DNA of 64,000 bases from Paraburkholderia panacisoli (GCF_008369935.1 NZ_VTUZ01000016.1:1-64000); one strand, 5' to 3'; shown: positions 18,723 through 27,840, counted from the stretch's first letter. The notes: generated by a model from the letters alone, not told the origin. Made by a program: numbers and translations.

Positions 18723-19454
18723 CTAAAGTCTTGCGCCGGCGTCCACCGCGACCTCCGCGCCAGTCATGTAGCTGGCTGCGTCTGACGCCAGAAAGGCAAC
18801 CGCTTCGGCCACTTCTCCCGGCTTGGCCATCCGTCCCAGCGGCACCATCTTCGCGTAGAACGCGTTGGTCTCCGGCGAGTTGCCCGCCAGCATAGGTGTG
18901 TCAATCAGGCCTGGAAAGACCGTGTTGACTCGTATGCCAAAAGATGCCAACTCCACTGCAGCACAACCCGTCATTCCGCGAACGGCCCACTTGGTAGACG
19001 AGTATGCAAACTGACCAGGCAGGGCGCGCAATCCGGAAACGGACGAGATGTTCACAATCGAGCCCCCGCCAGAGGACTTCATCGGCTCGACCACTGCGCG
19101 CATACCCAGGAACACTCCGAGTTGGTTGACTCGATATTGCTTGTCGAGTTCTGCCGGCTCCGTTTGCATCAACGGTTTGGGGTCGAACATAGCGGCGTTG
19201 TTAATCAAAATGTCGAGTCGGCCAAACCGACCCAGTGTCTCCGCGACGACGCGCTCCCAGGAGCCCTGATCCGCTACGTCGTGCTTGACGAAAAAGGCCG
19301 CCTCACCCAATTCAGCCGCAACTTGGGCGCCAGCCTCCTGAATGTCCGCGATCACAACTTGAGCCCCTTCCGCAACGAACAGCCGTGCCTCTGCCGCTCC
19401 CTGCCCGCTCGCCGCCCCAGTAATGATCGCTACCTTGCCTTCCAGCCGAGCCAT
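18723..19454 (-). CDS. Short-chain dehydrogenase/reductase (3-oxoacyl-ACP reductase / hydroxysteroid dehydrogenase-like)
   Basis: This 243-residue classical SDR has TGAASGQG (residues about 12-19), NNAAM, catalytic Ser in NISSVSG, and YSSTK. The C-terminal SYMTGAEVAVDAG is typical of the cyclohexanol/3-alpha-hydroxysteroid dehydrogenase-like group. The ATG at 19454 follows TGGAGGAAGACTC, a strong ribosome site. Shared operator-like site C lies 93 bp upstream, which places this SDR pair in the proposed regulon. Substrate assignment to steroids or cyclic alcohols is a guess from subfamily resemblance. Confidence 0.93.
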   Translation of the reverse strand: MARLEGKVAIITGAASGQGAAEARLFVAEGAQVVIADIQEAGAQVAAELGEAAFFVKHDVADQGSWERVVAETLGRFGRLDILINNAAMFDPKPLMQTEPAELDKQYRVNQLGVFLGMRAVVEPMKSSGGGSIVNISSVSGLRALPGQFAYSSTKWAVRGMTGCAAVELASFGIRVNTVFPGLIDTPMLAGNSPETNAFYAKMVPLGRMAKPGEVAEAVAFLASDAASYMTGAEVAVDAGARL

Positions 19455-19850
19455 GAGTCTTCCTCCAAATATCTATTAGGTTCCAGAATCACCGAACAAG
19501 ATGTGAAAACATCAAAGTCGCATGTAACGCCATGCTGAGATCAAGAATACCACTAGATCTTCCAATATCAATTGGTATTTGTATCGATGGGAAATTCAAT
19601 CGGATGCGTCGGCTGATTCGCTTCCTGCCTGAAAATGTGCGACGCGTGACGGACGAGGGACCGTCGTCTTCACATAGTGGCCAACGAGGTCGCCAAAGAT
19701 GTTCGTAGCTCTCGATCCGGAGCGTTCGTGGCAGTTAGGCAGAGTTCGAACCAGTCGCGCTCGCAGCGTATCTGTCGATGTGATACCGGGGGGTTGCCAC
19801 TCAATTTTCCGTTAGAACGCAGGAACGCACGGGGGCACCGAAGCGATGAC
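19455..19850. other. Intergenic region holding operator-like site C
   Basis: This region lies between the SDR start and the end of the TetR gene. It contains the paired site at 19547-19578. The remaining short frames are not convincing. Confidence 0.55.
19547..19578. promoter_or_regulatory. Shared 32-bp operator-like site C
   Basis: It reads ATACCACTAGATCT, then TCCA, then ATATCAATTGGTAT. The right half is identical to site B over 14 bp and continues into TTGTAT in both. It lies 93 bp upstream of the SDR start at 19454 on the minus strand, a normal promoter distance. Confidence 0.7.
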
Positions 19851-20462
19851 TTACGCGCGGATAAGAACCTTCAGCATGTCGTCAATGAGGGCGTCCGACT
19901 CACGGTGCGTCGCGGCTGTTTGGTCAGATGCCTGCAGACTCAGCCCACGAGCCAAAGCGGTAATTCCATCCGCCAGGTCCACTGCATCGACCGGAATAAC
20001 TATGGACTGCGCCTCAAAGTGGCGCTCGAGGATACGCGCCAGCGTGTCAATTAAGTCCTTTTGAAACGAATGGTAGCGGGACGCGAATTCGGTGCTTCGC
20101 CGCGTATGAAGCATCAGCTCCGCAATGAGCTGTGAGCTGGCTTGGGTCGTCTTGACCCAACTCGCCACTGCATCAAATATTTTCTCTGGCTTCAGGCGAT
20201 CAATCCGCTCCAACGCCGCGATATTGTTTTCCATGTGGAGACGCAGTACTTCGGAAAAGAGACTCTCTTTATCGGAAAAATTGAAATAAAGAGCCCCTCT
20301 GGTGTAGCCGGCCTCCGCTGCAATCAATTCAAGCGATGCTCCTTCGTAGCCAAACCGGGAAAACGCGGATTCGGCGGCTCTAACCAGCCGCCTGCGCGTA
20401 AGCGCTTGTTGCTCAATCCGTGAAAGCCGACTGGTTTTTGCATTGTTCTGCACCGTTGACAT
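19851..20462 (-). CDS. TetR family transcriptional regulator
   Basis: This 203-residue TetR-type repressor has its helix-turn-helix around RFGYEGASLELIAAEAGYTR and an all-helical effector domain. It is a paralogue of the TetR at 7989. It sits immediately upstream of the SDR pair and downstream of the aldehyde dehydrogenase, amid the five shared operator-like sites. That makes it the best positional candidate for their regulator. Its own upstream region (20463-20662) has two ATACC half-sites 17 bp apart but not the full 32-bp design. The assignment is inference. Confidence 0.92.
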   Translation of the reverse strand: MSTVQNNAKTSRLSRIEQQALTRRRLVRAAESAFSRFGYEGASLELIAAEAGYTRGALYFNFSDKESLFSEVLRLHMENNIAALERIDRLKPEKIFDAVASWVKTTQASSQLIAELMLHTRRSTEFASRYHSFQKDLIDTLARILERHFEAQSIVIPVDAVDLADGITALARGLSLQASDQTAATHRESDALIDDMLKVLIRA

Positions 20463-20662
20463 CTCCTATGTCGACATCCGGTCCGTACTCTGGGCCTGCG
20501 AAAACGACACCGGCCGTTACGCCTCGCTAGCAGACGCATACCACGCTTGACTTCATACCTTGCTTGCGTCGATCGCCTTGATAGACAATTTCCTGCTCTG
20601 CCGCTGTCGATCCCTCAAGACTCGAGCAAAGCGTACAGATAGGCCAGTTCTCTCCAAGAGAG

Positions 20663-22414
20663 TTATCCGCGAAGCGCGCTGAAGAAGATGCCAGGCAACT
20701 TTAGCCAGGAAGGACTCGCCTGAAAGGCGACAATCTTGCGAGCGGTGGCAGTTGCAGTACGATTCGTCACGAACCACGGCGGCCGTGGCAGCAGAGCAAA
20801 GCTCCCGTGCAGAATTCCACGAGGAAATGGTCTGAAGGGTGCGCGGACGATCGAGCGTTGCGGCCGATCAAACAGAAAGCCGTTGTGAACGAATCCTTTG
20901 CCACTCTGAATGTCATTTAGCCGGTGGCCAGGGAACGCGCCCCAAGGGGTATGCCCCAGCAGAAATCCCAGTCCACTCCAGGCATTCACCGCTATACATC
21001 CGTACCGCAGTTCGGCTAACAGAAGCTCAAAATTCGTTCCAAGCGCTTTTTCACTCGCCGGATCAATGATGACATTTGCTCCCAATGTGCCGTGCAGGCG
21101 ATCGTTCGCGAACGCGATCGCGTTCGATAAGAAGCTCGCGGGATCGCTCCCCTCAACAAACACCACGCCGAGAGCCGGGCCAAAAATTTCAGTTGAAAAA
21201 CTGGATGGCTCTTCACCCGCTTCGAGATTGATATAAGAAATAATGCGCGTCGCGTCTGCAGCATCTCCGAGTTCAATTGCGTCGGGATTTTCTGCTAGAA
21301 ACCCGGCGAGCCGTTCCTGCGCGCCTGGATAGTAAAGCGACCGCGAGGGTGCACGCGCGAATGCACGACGCAATTCTTCGAGGAATGCATCCTTCAACGG
21401 CCAGGCCCGAGGCAAAATGAGTATCTGTGCCGCAATGCAGTTAAATCCGGAGTTGTGAAGCTTCTGAGTGGCAATGTGTTCGGCCTGAAATCGCAAATCA
21501 GCCTTTGTCCATGAGCCGGGGGCCACGATTGTCGGACAGACCGCGCCCAGTTCACTCGTGATGGGGCGATTGTTTAAAGGCCGATTCTGCCTCTTGCGAT
21601 CCGCCCCATCGCCTCCTACACCGAAGATAATGGCGTCATGCGAAGCGGAGCTTCCAGTGATGTGTAGCGTATCGACAAGCGGGTGTGTAGTCAGATAGAT
21701 GCCAACGTCAACTCCACCGCTCGCAATCGCGAAGTAGCCCGCGTCAATCAGCGGTTTGAAGATGGTCTCGAATATCGGCTTGAGATAGTCTGTGACCGGG
21801 TTGAGTTTGACGACAGTAACGCTATTTTCCGCGTAGAGTTTATAGAGTGCGTCGAGCGGCGCAATGCTGGTGATATTGCCGGCGCCTAGCACAAGCGCTA
21901 TTCGCCCCTCGCTTGAGGAACGTTCAGCACTATAACTGCCGGCTGATGATTGCCTCAGCGTCTCGGGCGAAACATCCGGTTCCATCCACACTTCCGCGCT
22001 CACGCCGCTGAGCAGGAGCCTGTCGGTAACGGTTAGCGGAAAGACTTTTGCCGCCGTTTGTCCGTTCGCGGTGCGACGCACCTTGACTCCGTTCAGGTAA
22101 CGATGACCGTCGATGCGCTGAAGGGTGCGCAGCAAGATGTCGATGGCCGTCAACATCGCCCATGGCCCTGACATCCATTCCTCGCCCGCGAGCGTCGAGT
22201 CGACCGCCAGGCCTTTCCGCGCAACGGCGAGTAGCGCCCACGCCTGGGCAGTTTCTACGACGCCCGCACGTACCTGCTGGAGAAGATCGAGGCGTTGCTT
22301 GACTGGAAGTCGTGCCCATTCACGCTTGTTGGCGGAAAGTCGATCAATTACACGGTCCAAATGACCGGGATTGAATGACTTTTGCAGACCGTTTTGGGAT
22401 GCCGAGGTTTCCAT
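20663..22414 (-). CDS. Aldehyde dehydrogenase family protein, long form
   Basis: This 583-residue protein is of the NAD(P)-dependent aldehyde dehydrogenase superfamily. The catalytic Cys is in NSGFNCIAAQ (near residue 318) and the general-base Glu in TSELGAVCPT (near 287). It is longer than the usual 480-500 residues, with extra N- and C-terminal segments, and keeps only loose similarity to standard ALDHs. It may therefore belong to a divergent subgroup. The ATG at 22414 follows AAAAGGAGCCCG. It would oxidise an aldehyde to an acid or acyl-CoA. Genes on both sides are SDRs, consistent with an alcohol-aldehyde-acid sequence, but the substrate is unknown. Confidence 0.88.
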   Translation of the reverse strand: METSASQNGLQKSFNPGHLDRVIDRLSANKREWARLPVKQRLDLLQQVRAGVVETAQAWALLAVARKGLAVDSTLAGEEWMSGPWAMLTAIDILLRTLQRIDGHRYLNGVKVRRTANGQTAAKVFPLTVTDRLLLSGVSAEVWMEPDVSPETLRQSSAGSYSAERSSSEGRIALVLGAGNITSIAPLDALYKLYAENSVTVVKLNPVTDYLKPIFETIFKPLIDAGYFAIASGGVDVGIYLTTHPLVDTLHITGSSASHDAIIFGVGGDGADRKRQNRPLNNRPITSELGAVCPTIVAPGSWTKADLRFQAEHIATQKLHNSGFNCIAAQILILPRAWPLKDAFLEELRRAFARAPSRSLYYPGAQERLAGFLAENPDAIELGDAADATRIISYINLEAGEEPSSFSTEIFGPALGVVFVEGSDPASFLSNAIAFANDRLHGTLGANVIIDPASEKALGTNFELLLAELRYGCIAVNAWSGLGFLLGHTPWGAFPGHRLNDIQSGKGFVHNGFLFDRPQRSIVRAPFRPFPRGILHGSFALLPRPPWFVTNRTATATARKIVAFQASPSWLKLPGIFFSALRG

Positions 22415-22841
22415 CGGGCTCCTTTTGCATAACTTGTGGTGTGCGGGTGACTTGATCTGGACGCAAGTGGCAAATTCCTACTCGGCGCACCTATCAACGC
22501 CCTTAATCACACGCACTCGATAAAACCGTATATATGCGGGCGCACAACGATTCCGTGGCGTAATGCTTTGTGCGCGCATTTCTTTGGATGTAGCCTGAAA
22601 GCTCACCCAGCCTGACTCAAACACCCGACATCCAGAGTACGAGCGCATCCTTTTTGCTTCTGGGGCCGCGCAATTGGTGACTGGTAGCAGTGAGGCTAGT
22701 GCTCCGCCCCACTGCCAGCGAACTCTTTTGGGGTCGATCGATAGACACAGTGATTGGTCGCCGCATCGATCGATTGCACATCTGGTGCCATATATCGACC
22801 GAAGTGGCGTCAGACGTCGAAGCGATTGCTTTATATTCCCA
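22415..22841. other. Intergenic region, nothing recognised
   Basis: This region separates the aldehyde dehydrogenase start from the end of the next SDR. No shared 32-bp site and no convincing gene were found. Confidence 0.45.
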
Positions 22842-23633
22842 TCAATTAGGTGCTTTCGGCTTTTGAATCGGAGCGGCAAGTATGCCGCCGTCGACCATCA
22901 ACTCCGCACCGTTGACGTACGACGCTTCATCCGATGCAATGTAGACAACTGCCGCAGCCACGTCTTGAGCGGTCCCAAGTCGGTTCGACGGTATCGCTGA
23001 AGCGAACATCTCATCCACACCCGTACCGGCTCCGAAACCGTAGTGGGCCTCTGTCATGGGGGTATGTATGACCCCTGGATGGATGGAATTGCAACGAATC
23101 GGCAGCCCAAGACTCGCGGCCTCGGCCATTGCACATTTGGTCATCAGCCTGACTGCGCCTTTGGATGCGCCGTAAGCAATCTGATTCGCCGCGCCGATCA
23201 TGCCCCCGAGCGAGGACAGATTGATGATGGACCCGCCGCGCTTACCCATTGAAGCGAAACCGTACTTGATACCGAGGAATACGCCGTCTGTATTCACCGC
23301 GGACACGCGATGAAAGTCCTCAAGGCTAGTCTGCGCTATGGACCGCACTACCAGTATCCCGGCGTTGTTAACCAGTATGTCCAAAGCCCCAAGTTGGCGT
23401 TCCGTTTCAGCGATAACCGCCGCCCAGCTAGCAGGGTTCGAAACGTCGTGCAACATTGCGATGCAACCCCCTCCCTCCTTGCGAATTGCATCAGCGGCCG
23501 CGTCCGCCGCCGGCTTATCGATGTCCGTGAGGACAACGGTGGCGCCCTCCTTTGCCATGGCAAATGCAATGGCTGCACCGATACCACGTGCGCCGCCCGT
23601 TACCAGTGCTACCTTGCCGTTCAACTTATTCAT
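22842..23633 (-). CDS. Short-chain dehydrogenase/reductase
   Basis: This 263-residue classical SDR has TGGARGIG, NNAGI, catalytic Ser in NLSSLGG, and YGASK. The C-terminus SYVNGAELMVDGG is typical. The start at 23633 (MNKLNGKVAL) lies six bases after GGAGG, better than the ATG two codons upstream. Shared operator-like site D lies 69 bp upstream. It is related to the other SDRs of the region and to 2,5-dichloro-cyclohexadienediol or hydroxysteroid dehydrogenase-like SDRs in general pattern. The substrate is unknown. Confidence 0.93.
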   Translation of the reverse strand: MNKLNGKVALVTGGARGIGAAIAFAMAKEGATVVLTDIDKPAADAAADAIRKEGGGCIAMLHDVSNPASWAAVIAETERQLGALDILVNNAGILVVRSIAQTSLEDFHRVSAVNTDGVFLGIKYGFASMGKRGGSIINLSSLGGMIGAANQIAYGASKGAVRLMTKCAMAEAASLGLPIRCNSIHPGVIHTPMTEAHYGFGAGTGVDEMFASAIPSNRLGTAQDVAAAVVYIASDEASYVNGAELMVDGGILAAPIQKPKAPN

Positions 23634-23701
23634 GTGCATCCTCCGTTTTCAATTTCGTCCGTCAACGTCGATGGATTGATAGCCTAGTGTATCAAGCAAA
23701 T

Positions 23702-23733
23702 ATACCGGACGGTATTAGCATACTGTTAGGTAT
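23702..23733. promoter_or_regulatory. Shared 32-bp operator-like site D
   Basis: It reads ATACCGGACGGTAT, then TAGC, then ATACTGTTAGGTAT. Both 14-bp elements are well preserved here, making the two-element design clearest. It lies 69 bp upstream of the SDR start at 23633. Confidence 0.75.
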
Positions 23734-23966
23734 TTACGATGATAACCGAGGCAGACGTGATGTCAGGAGGCGTGTGGTTACATTTAAATGGCTGTAGCAC
23801 GCAACCTTATACGTCACACCCCAAAAGAAACCTACAAGGTCGTTCTGACATATCGCATACCTAGTCGTTTTATTTGCTGCGCACATCACTCTATCGGTAT
23901 GCGCGACCCGCCAGTGGTGATGCAAGGGCGCTCGAGCGAACCTGTCACTGATGCGCCCGTGGCGGG

Positions 23967-25307
23967 TTATCGGTCCGACTCCAAAGCTCGCGCCACCCGA
24001 CGCTCGCGATTGCTACCACGAACAAATGCCATCAGGAAATTCATCTTGGGATCAGCAGGAAGTCCGTCGGCTAAACGAAGAAGTTGCTCGTTATACCAAT
24101 TCATCGTCCCAAATCCATTGATTGCCTTGAGGATCTTGATTGGAGAGTGCGGCCCCAGAAGTCCAGGCCCCAACCGCAACCGATGCTCCCATGGTTCGAA
24201 TTGATGAAGTTCACCCTTCAATAGCCCGGAAGGCGCGTCCGGATAGAGACAGAGCGGTCGCCCCAATCCGATCAAGTCGATACCATCGTCGGTAATCGCC
24301 TGAGCCATGCCCTTTGCCGAGCGAAACCCCCCGGTGACCATGAGCTTGGCCCGACTGACACTGCGTCGGATCTCGGGCGCAAAGCGCGAAAAGAAGGCCT
24401 CCCGCTCCTGAGTGGATTTGCTGATGGTGGGATCAAAGGAAGGTTCAAGTCCCTCAATGTTTGCCATCTTGGGCTGCTCATAGGTGCCCCCGGAAATCTC
24501 GATCAGGTCGACTCCCGCAAGATCAAGCCAGCCCGCGACAATCTGACTGTCTTCGAAGCTGAAACCACCGCGCTGAAAGTCTGCCGAATTGAGCTTGACG
24601 CCGATCGGAAAGTCGGCCCCAACGGTGGCCCGAATTCGTCCGACCGCCTCCAGTAGAAAGCGAGCTCGGCCGGCCAAATCGCCGCCCCAGCGGTCGCTTC
24701 GCAGATTGGTGAGAGGCGACAGGAACTGGGAGATGAGGTAACCATGAGCGGCGTGCAACTCCACACCGTCAAAACCGGTCTGACGAGCCACCCCCGCGGC
24801 GTGGGCAAACCGCTCGACGAGATCCTCAATTTCATCGGAGGTCAACGCTACCGGTGTCCCGAAACGATCGCCCGGCAAGTTCACCTTAACGGCGGAGGGG
24901 GCTTTGGGCGCAGGATTGATCGACTTCTGAGTCTGTCGGCCGGAATGCGACAATTGCATCCAGACCTGACCGCCGAATGCCTTTGCGGCCGATGACCACG
25001 CCTTGAGTGCCGCGAGGGCTTTAGCGTCTTGAGGACCTTGAATCACGACATTTGAGCCGTGCTCCAAATGCAGCCGATCCACCTGCACGTTGCCAGTGAA
25101 AAGCAGTCCAGGACCCTTACGCGCGAACGTGCGATAGAGCGTGGCATGCTTCTCCGTCGCGCGATTGCGAGAATCGGCAAGGAACTCTGACATCGCACCC
25201 TTGACCAGGCGATTTGGTAGCGTTGCGCCGCAAGGTAATGTCAGCGGCTGGCTCAGAATGTCCGAAGGGCGTTGTGATGGCTTGCTGTATATGGCGATAG
25301 ACTGCAT
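23967..25307 (-). CDS. NADH:flavin oxidoreductase, Old Yellow Enzyme family
   Basis: This 446-residue FMN TIM-barrel protein is of the OYE/2,4-dienoyl-CoA reductase-like class. Signatures are LPNRLVKGAMSE, QLSHSGRQT, and GFDGVELHAAHGYLISQFL with a His/His pair, then the Trp-Gly-Gly step RSDRWGG. It lacks the C-terminal Fe-S and FAD domains of FadH-type enzymes, so it is the short form. It differs from the 3812 paralogue, which has the His/Asn pair. Shared operator-like site E lies 340 bp upstream. Likely role: reduction of an unsaturated ring ketone or enone; the substrate is unknown. Confidence 0.92.
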   Translation of the reverse strand: MQSIAIYSKPSQRPSDILSQPLTLPCGATLPNRLVKGAMSEFLADSRNRATEKHATLYRTFARKGPGLLFTGNVQVDRLHLEHGSNVVIQGPQDAKALAALKAWSSAAKAFGGQVWMQLSHSGRQTQKSINPAPKAPSAVKVNLPGDRFGTPVALTSDEIEDLVERFAHAAGVARQTGFDGVELHAAHGYLISQFLSPLTNLRSDRWGGDLAGRARFLLEAVGRIRATVGADFPIGVKLNSADFQRGGFSFEDSQIVAGWLDLAGVDLIEISGGTYEQPKMANIEGLEPSFDPTISKSTQEREAFFSRFAPEIRRSVSRAKLMVTGGFRSAKGMAQAITDDGIDLIGLGRPLCLYPDAPSGLLKGELHQFEPWEHRLRLGPGLLGPHSPIKILKAINGFGTMNWYNEQLLRLADGLPADPKMNFLMAFVRGSNRERRVARALESDR

Positions 25308-26009
25308 ATGAAGCTGACTCCATGTCCGTGAAAATTGCGGTGCGCATGGTGCGTTCCCGCGAAGGCTGAGCTATCGTTCTGCGGTCCACATGCCGCACAA
25401 GCGTCGACAATACGGGCCGCCTCGGCGCGACAACGAGTTGTCAGACACGGGTGGACCCGCATCTCATGTGGAATCCTGACTTCCCATTTCGTGCAAAAAA
25501 GCGACCGTTTGGACGGGATCACCGTACTCCAGAAACGCGCTGCACCCTACTGGCTCTTCCCCGGACCACCACGTCTCTTCTATGCAACCGGATCTTCGAG
25601 GCAGTCGAGGCGCAATCGTGAGCGACCGCTGGACCACAGCTTAACGATACCATATGGTATTTGAATATCACAAGGTATTTTTTAGACTCTTCGGCGCCCG
25701 AGCCAATCGTCAGAAGGTGCAGACCTTATATGGTCTTCAGAACTGCGGCAAGAAACGGCACGGTGCAGCTTCGCAAGCAAGTCAGATGCATCCGTTCGAT
25801 GCCGCAGACGGGTTCCGGCAGCGGTTCACGTCACCCCGCATGATTTACCGCATTGATGATGACGCATGTCCGAACCTCGAACGGACGCGGCTTCAGGACC
25901 GCGTCGTCAAGGCATATCCATAGGCTTGCAGCCATGGAGGCCCATCGCGCCCATGGCGATTGCCGTTAAACGAACAATGATCGCTCGAGGAAGCAATGGC
26001 GACAGCCAT
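25308..26009. other. Intergenic region with operator-like site E
   Basis: This 700-bp gap holds the paired site at 25647-25678. A plus-strand frame at 25654-25923 has its ATG inside that site and no recognised domain, so it is not called. Degraded coding remnants are possible but could not be identified. Confidence 0.5.
25647..25678. promoter_or_regulatory. Shared 32-bp operator-like site E
   Basis: It reads ATACCATATGGTAT (a perfect palindrome), then TTGA, then ATATCACAAGGTAT. Both 14-bp elements match ATAyC-N4-GGTAT. It lies 340 bp upstream of the OYE start at 25307. The linker TTGA is identical to site A. Confidence 0.75.
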
Positions 26010-26243
26010 CTAATGACCCTCACGCTTGCTATGGTTTGCCGTCGGTCGAAGGGTTAGCGCTCTTTGAACAACCGACTGGGAACTCTCTATGTCTTTCGAC
26101 AACGCATTGATCGCAACCTTTGCGCCTTCATGCGCCAACAGTCGAGCCGTAGCGAACCCCAATCCAAGTGCGCGACCCGTTACCACCGCTACCGGCCATT
26201 CGAAATCTTCTGACTGAATGGACCTAGTCAGCGACGGCGCCAA
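26010..26243 (-). pseudogene. Truncated short-chain dehydrogenase remnant
   Basis: The frame of about 77 codons begins at a TTG and encodes an SDR N-terminus: the VAVVTGRALGLG nucleotide loop, then ATARLLAHEGAKVAINALS. It then runs into unrelated sequence and stops. The rest of the Rossmann fold, NNAG and YxxxK are absent, so it is a broken gene. A palindrome at 26273-26290, matching one upstream of the VOC gene, sits before it. This suggests the intact gene once belonged to the VOC-TetR unit. Confidence 0.65.
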
Positions 26244-26272
26244 ATCGCAAAGCGTCCCGCGCTCACAACCGT

Positions 26273-26290
26273 ATTGGTCAAGTGATCAAT
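26273..26290. promoter_or_regulatory. Palindrome, candidate operator of the downstream TetR
   Basis: ATTGGTCAAGTGATCAAT is an 18-bp near-perfect palindrome, upstream of the truncated SDR on the minus strand. On the opposite strand, positions 26504-26521 carry the same 18-mer with two differences. The pair therefore brackets the divergent promoter region. Confidence 0.6.
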
Positions 26291-26503
26291 TTTATCAAAG
26301 AGAGAAGCAACCCCTCGAACAGCCTTTATTTAAAAGACTGACATCAATGCTGCGGCGCACACAAACAGCAAAATTCACGTAAACCCCTATAAACTGCGAA
26401 AATTCTGCCTCAAGCCTCCTTGAGAAGAACCTGTTAGCGACGTGGGAGTACCTCCGCACTTCGATTTTCCGTTGATCCATTCCATACAAGATGCTAGTCT
26501 AAT

Positions 26504-26521
26504 ATTTATCAATTGACCAAT
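26504..26521. promoter_or_regulatory. Palindrome, candidate operator before the VOC gene
   Basis: On the minus strand it reads ATTGGTCAATTGATAAAT, 16 of 18 bases the same as the site at 26273-26290. It ends 13 bases before the VOC start at 26535 and overlaps the expected promoter/leader. It is a plausible repressor site for the TetR at 27031. Confidence 0.6.
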
Positions 26522-26534
26522 TTGTGGAGGCTTC

Positions 26535-27017
26535 ATGAGCATCGTACAGCTTGACCACTTCACGTTGCGCACGGCTAAGGTCGAGGAGACCGCCGCATTC
26601 TTCCGTGACGCCATCGGAATGACAGAAGGCTGGCGCCCCGGATTCAGATTCCCCGGCAGGTGGATGTACGCCGGCGACCGGCCCATGGTCCATATCGCCA
26701 ACGTCGAAGCCGACAATACGGAGATGGCGGCATATCTGGGCAATCGCGCGGTGTCGCCCGGAGGTGGTTCGCTTGACCATATAGCGATGCGCTGTATTGA
26801 TCTGGCGGACTATCAGAAACGCCTGGGCGCACTGGGTTTGCCATTCCAGGAGCGGGTCGTTCCGGAACTTTCGGAGCACCAGCTCTTTGTCGAAGATCCA
26901 AACGGGATCAAGATCGAGCTACTGTTTCCTTACTCGCCGGACAACAAAATCCTGGGCGATAATCTTGGGAGAATGGATGTGCATGCGGTAGCGCCCGTAC
27001 CGTCGTCTGCCTCGTAG
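26535..27017 (+). CDS. VOC family protein
   Basis: This 160-residue vicinal oxygen chelate protein has HFTLRT with a candidate His ligand near residue 8, LDHIAMRC with a second His, and KIELLF with Glu near the C-terminus. The sequence FRFPGRWMYAGDRPMVHI is characteristic of glyoxalase/dioxygenase-like members. The ATG follows GTGGAGGCTTC. It lies 13 bp upstream of the TetR GTG start, so the two form an operon. It is distantly similar to the VOC protein at 3395. The exact reaction is unknown. Confidence 0.88.
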   Translation: MSIVQLDHFTLRTAKVEETAAFFRDAIGMTEGWRPGFRFPGRWMYAGDRPMVHIANVEADNTEMAAYLGNRAVSPGGGSLDHIAMRCIDLADYQKRLGALGLPFQERVVPELSEHQLFVEDPNGIKIELLFPYSPDNKILGDNLGRMDVHAVAPVPSSAS

Positions 27018-27030
27018 GGCTACCCAGACG

Positions 27031-27840
27031 GTGTCCGAGCGCGAAGCGACCGATGATTTCAGCGCAATCAGCAAGGAACCCGACAAACGGATGAAGCCTA
27101 ACAACTCTTTTGCGGGGCTCGCACAGACTTCCGCGGCCCGTAAGACGCCTCGCAAAACCGCCGGAGCCGACGGCGGACCGACTGTGGACGGCACGACGGA
27201 CAAAGTCAGAGCAAAGCACATGCTGGCCACGGACCGGGAAGCGCAGATCGTTCGGCGCGCGGTCGAGTATTTTTCCGCACACGGCTTCGGTGTGAGCACG
27301 CGTGAACTCGCGAAGCATATCGGCGTCACGCAACCATTGCTCTATCACTACTTCGGCAGCAAGGAAAAGCTGGTCGAGCGAGTGTATCGAGAAGTCTTCT
27401 TTTCTCGATGGAATCCGGAGTGGGAGGAGTTGCTCAAAGACTCCTCGAGGCCGCTCGATGAACGGCTCGTTGCCTACCTGGAGGACTACACCCGTGCCAT
27501 TTTAGGTAACGACTGGATCAGGTTGTTCGTGTTCGCCGCGCTCGATGACCCATCTCTCAACAAGCGCTATATCGGCTTGCTGCGGGAGAGAATTTTCAAG
27601 CCTGTGCTGCGCGAATTGCGTTCGAGCAAGGGGATGTTGCCTGAACCCACAGAGATCGACCTCGAACTGTTTTGGGGCTTCCATTCGAGTTTCTTTTATA
27701 TGGGCGTGCGGCGATGGATATACCGGATGGAAGTACCGGACGACCTGACGCGTTTGATTGAAGCACACGTACATAATTTCTTATTTGGGTTTCACGCTAC
27801 GCTCGCCGCAGGATTGACAAGCAGTCGTTGCGAGGGGTGA
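27031..27840 (+). CDS. TetR family transcriptional regulator
   Basis: This protein has 269 residues from GTG 27031, or 249 from ATG 27091. A disordered N-terminal extension of about 60 residues precedes the TetR helix-turn-helix (SAHGFGVSTRELAKHIGVTQPLLYHYFGSK). The effector domain follows. It is not close to the two paralogous TetRs at 7989 and 19851. It follows the VOC gene by 13 bp. The duplicated palindrome around 26273 and 26504 is its likely target, giving an autoregulated VOC-TetR unit. Confidence 0.9.
   Translation: MSEREATDDFSAISKEPDKRMKPNNSFAGLAQTSAARKTPRKTAGADGGPTVDGTTDKVRAKHMLATDREAQIVRRAVEYFSAHGFGVSTRELAKHIGVTQPLLYHYFGSKEKLVERVYREVFFSRWNPEWEELLKDSSRPLDERLVAYLEDYTRAILGNDWIRLFVFAALDDPSLNKRYIGLLRERIFKPVLRELRSSKGMLPEPTEIDLELFWGFHSSFFYMGVRRWIYRMEVPDDLTRLIEAHVHNFLFGFHATLAAGLTSSRCEG

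Noticed and set aside
20538..20559. Two ATACC half-sites upstream of the TetR at 20462
   Set aside because: They are direct repeats 17 bp apart without GGTAT arms, so they do not match the 32-bp design.
25654..25923. 89-residue plus-strand frame
   Set aside because: Its ATG lies inside operator-like site E, there is no ribosome site and no recognisable domain.
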